Source: Candidatus Halarchaeoplasma halalkaliphilum (GTDB lineage: Archaea > Thermoplasmatota > Thermoplasmata > Halarchaeoplasmatales > Halarchaeoplasmataceae). Taken from it: a DNA stretch of 5,261 nucleotides. Shown here one piece after another: positions 4,162 through 5,261 of the stretch (the first letter of the stretch is position 1; every line of letters begins with the position of its first letter). The translations under genes were made by a program, and so were the position numbers. The DNA lies in assembly GCA_007133925.1 (NCBI GenBank), contig SLLU01000100.1, positions 1 through 5,261 of the forward strand, written 5' to 3'. Below the pieces are notes generated by a model. That model saw only the letters and a list, made by a program, of their open reading frames with translations, did not search any database and was not told where the DNA came from.

Positions 4162-4905
4162 ATGATATCAGGTTCGTCTTTGAAAAACAAGGTCGCAATA
4201 GTAACCGGTGCCAGTCAGGGGATAGGCAGGGAGATCGCAGTGATGCTGAATCGGGAGGGATGCAAGGTGGTCCTGTGCTCCAGGGATGAAGAGAAGTTGA
4301 AGAAGGCTGTGGAGCTTTTGAAGCACAAGGAAAACTCTCTCATGGTCCCCGGGGATGTGGGGGTGGAGGAGGATGTGAAAAGGGTGATGACAAAAACCCT
4401 GGAAAGGTTCGGCGGCATAGACATACTGGTGAACAACGCCGGAGTCATACGGTACGGTGACATGGAGGATTATTCCACGGAAAACTACAGAGTGACCATG
4501 GAGACCAACGTTGACGGTATATTCTACGCGACCCGGGAGGCGCTGCCCCACATAAGAAGGGCAAAGGGAAACATAGTGTTCATAGGCAGCTTCGATTCCA
4601 ATCATCCCAGGTCCTTCAATCCCATATACGCGGCGTCAAAGTGGTGGGTGAAGGGGTTCGCCCACAGCATAGAAGCCATATACGGAAAGGAAGGAGTGGG
4701 TGTTACACTGGTGAATCCGTCGGAGGTCAGGACTGAGATCCCTTCGGAGGAGGGTACCCCATACAGGAACAAATACAGCGAAGGAGAGGTTTTGGAGCCG
4801 GAGGAGGTGGCGGAAACCGTCCTCTTCGCTCTGAAACGATCCGGGAACGCCACCCTGAGCCAGATCGATATATACAGGAGGAACAAGCTGGGCGATTTCT
4901 TCTGA
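4162..4905 (+). CDS. Short-chain dehydrogenase/reductase (SDR)
   Basis: A 247-residue classical SDR with a Rossmann fold and NAD(P)H-dependent oxidoreductase activity. The cofactor motif TGASQGIG is at 15-22. R41 after the second strand (CSRDEEKL) suggests NADP(H) preference. GDV is at 64-66 and NNAG at 91-94. The catalytic tetrad is N116, S143 (FIGSFDS), Y156 and K160 (YAASK). The usual PG after the sixth strand is replaced by NPSEVRTEI (185-193). Length is normal for the class, and no signal peptide or membrane segment is seen. The C-terminus (SQIDIYRRNKLGDFF) resembles SDRs related to 3-oxoacyl-ACP reductase and sorbitol or sepiapterin-type reductases, but the substrate cannot be read from sequence. 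The gene follows uvdE on the same strand and ends 9 nt from a convergent gene. Confidence 0.92.
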   Translation: MISGSSLKNKVAIVTGASQGIGREIAVMLNREGCKVVLCSRDEEKLKKAVELLKHKENSLMVPGDVGVEEDVKRVMTKTLERFGGIDILVNNAGVIRYGDMEDYSTENYRVTMETNVDGIFYATREALPHIRRAKGNIVFIGSFDSNHPRSFNPIYAASKWWVKGFAHSIEAIYGKEGVGVTLVNPSEVRTEIPSEEGTPYRNKYSEGEVLEPEEVAETVLFALKRSGNATLSQIDIYRRNKLGDFF

Positions 4906-4914
4906 GTAGGGCGA

Positions 4915-5261
4915 TCATTCCTCCATATCAGGATCCTCGAAAAGCCTCAGATCTTCTTCGTCCAACTCATCATCGAAGAGTGTGAGGTCCTCATCGTCCT
5001 CTGTTTCGTCCTCGAAGAAGTCCTTCTCATCCAAGATCTCTTCCTCTTCTGGAACGCTCTCCTCCTTGGACCTGCGTTTGGATAGGAGTATGATGAGCAC
5101 CAGCACGATCAGTATGAGAAGTATCAACCACCAGAATCGCTGGAGGAAGCCTTCCTCGGCAGGTTCTTCCGGGTCATCGGGATCGGGTTCAACAGGTTCT
5201 TCATCTTCTTCAACGATGACCGTGACCGAGGCGCTCCTGTCATCACTGGATATCTCAAATG
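4915..5261 (-). CDS. C-terminal end of a membrane-anchored, acidic-tailed surface protein (partial)
   Basis: The frame runs off the right edge, so this is only the last 114 or so residues; the TTG at 5127 is internal, inside the membrane segment. From the N-terminal side it shows an extracellular-looking beta segment (FEISSDDRSASVTVIVEE) like the last strands of an Ig-like, PKD or CARDB repeat. A linker rich in E, P and D follows (about 5155-5210), then FLQRFWW and one transmembrane helix of about 15 aliphatic residues (LILLILIVLVLIILL), then SKRRSK as the cytoplasmic stop-transfer signal. A tail of about 50 residues is made mostly of E and D. This layout is common in archaeal cell-surface proteins with repeated beta domains. 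It converges on the SDR gene with a 9-nt gap and no obvious terminator. The function is not known. Confidence 0.8.
   Translation of the reverse strand, partial: FEISSDDRSASVTVIVEEDEEPVEPDPDDPEEPAEEGFLQRFWWLILLILIVLVLIILLSKRRSKEESVPEEEEILDEKDFFEDETEDDEDLTLFDDELDEEDLRLFEDPDMEE

Overview
The window reads as a piece of archaeal chromosome, most likely euryarchaeal and perhaps from the Thermoplasmata; the class is an inference. Four things support this. The tRNA-Trp gene is interrupted by an archaeal bulge-helix-bulge intron that carries a box C/D guide RNA. Neither tRNA encodes its CCA end. AT-rich TATA-like boxes lie about 26 bp before the expected transcription starts, and most messages would have a leader of 0-8 nt. 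Arginine is mostly coded AGG. A bacterial-type gyrA occurs in many euryarchaea and fits. The coding sequence looks moderately GC-rich, and one AT-richer patch (about 1560-1870) marks an insertion scar.

Layout. 1-309 is the 3' end of gyrA. tRNA-Arg(UCU) follows at 330-404, with an array of three related hairpin repeats (about 415-573) directly behind it. A small membrane-protein gene (573-947, minus strand) runs toward this array. tRNA-Trp(CCA) with its 112-nt intron occupies 1043-1227. Next comes a DUF433-type antitoxin (1319-1558). Its expected partner toxin survives only as the first 20 codons (1558-1620). Beyond that stub lies a minus-strand remnant of an IS200/IS605-type element: its right-end hairpin and the last 45 codons of tnpB (about 1648-1842).

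The right half holds ordinary intact genes. A membrane-embedded M28 metallopeptidase (1881-3143, minus) is divergent from a UV damage endonuclease, uvdE (3242-4123, plus). A short-chain dehydrogenase/reductase follows (4162-4905, plus). The C-terminal end of a membrane-anchored, acidic-tailed surface protein (4915-5261, minus) runs off the right edge and converges on the reductase gene.

The genes do not form one pathway. Almost every gene has its own TATA-like box, so the window is a row of single-gene units. The parts most worth a second look are the hairpin array that reuses the tRNA-Arg 3' end, the competing folds at the tRNA-Trp 5' splice site, and the antitoxin left behind after its toxin was truncated beside a TnpB element scar.
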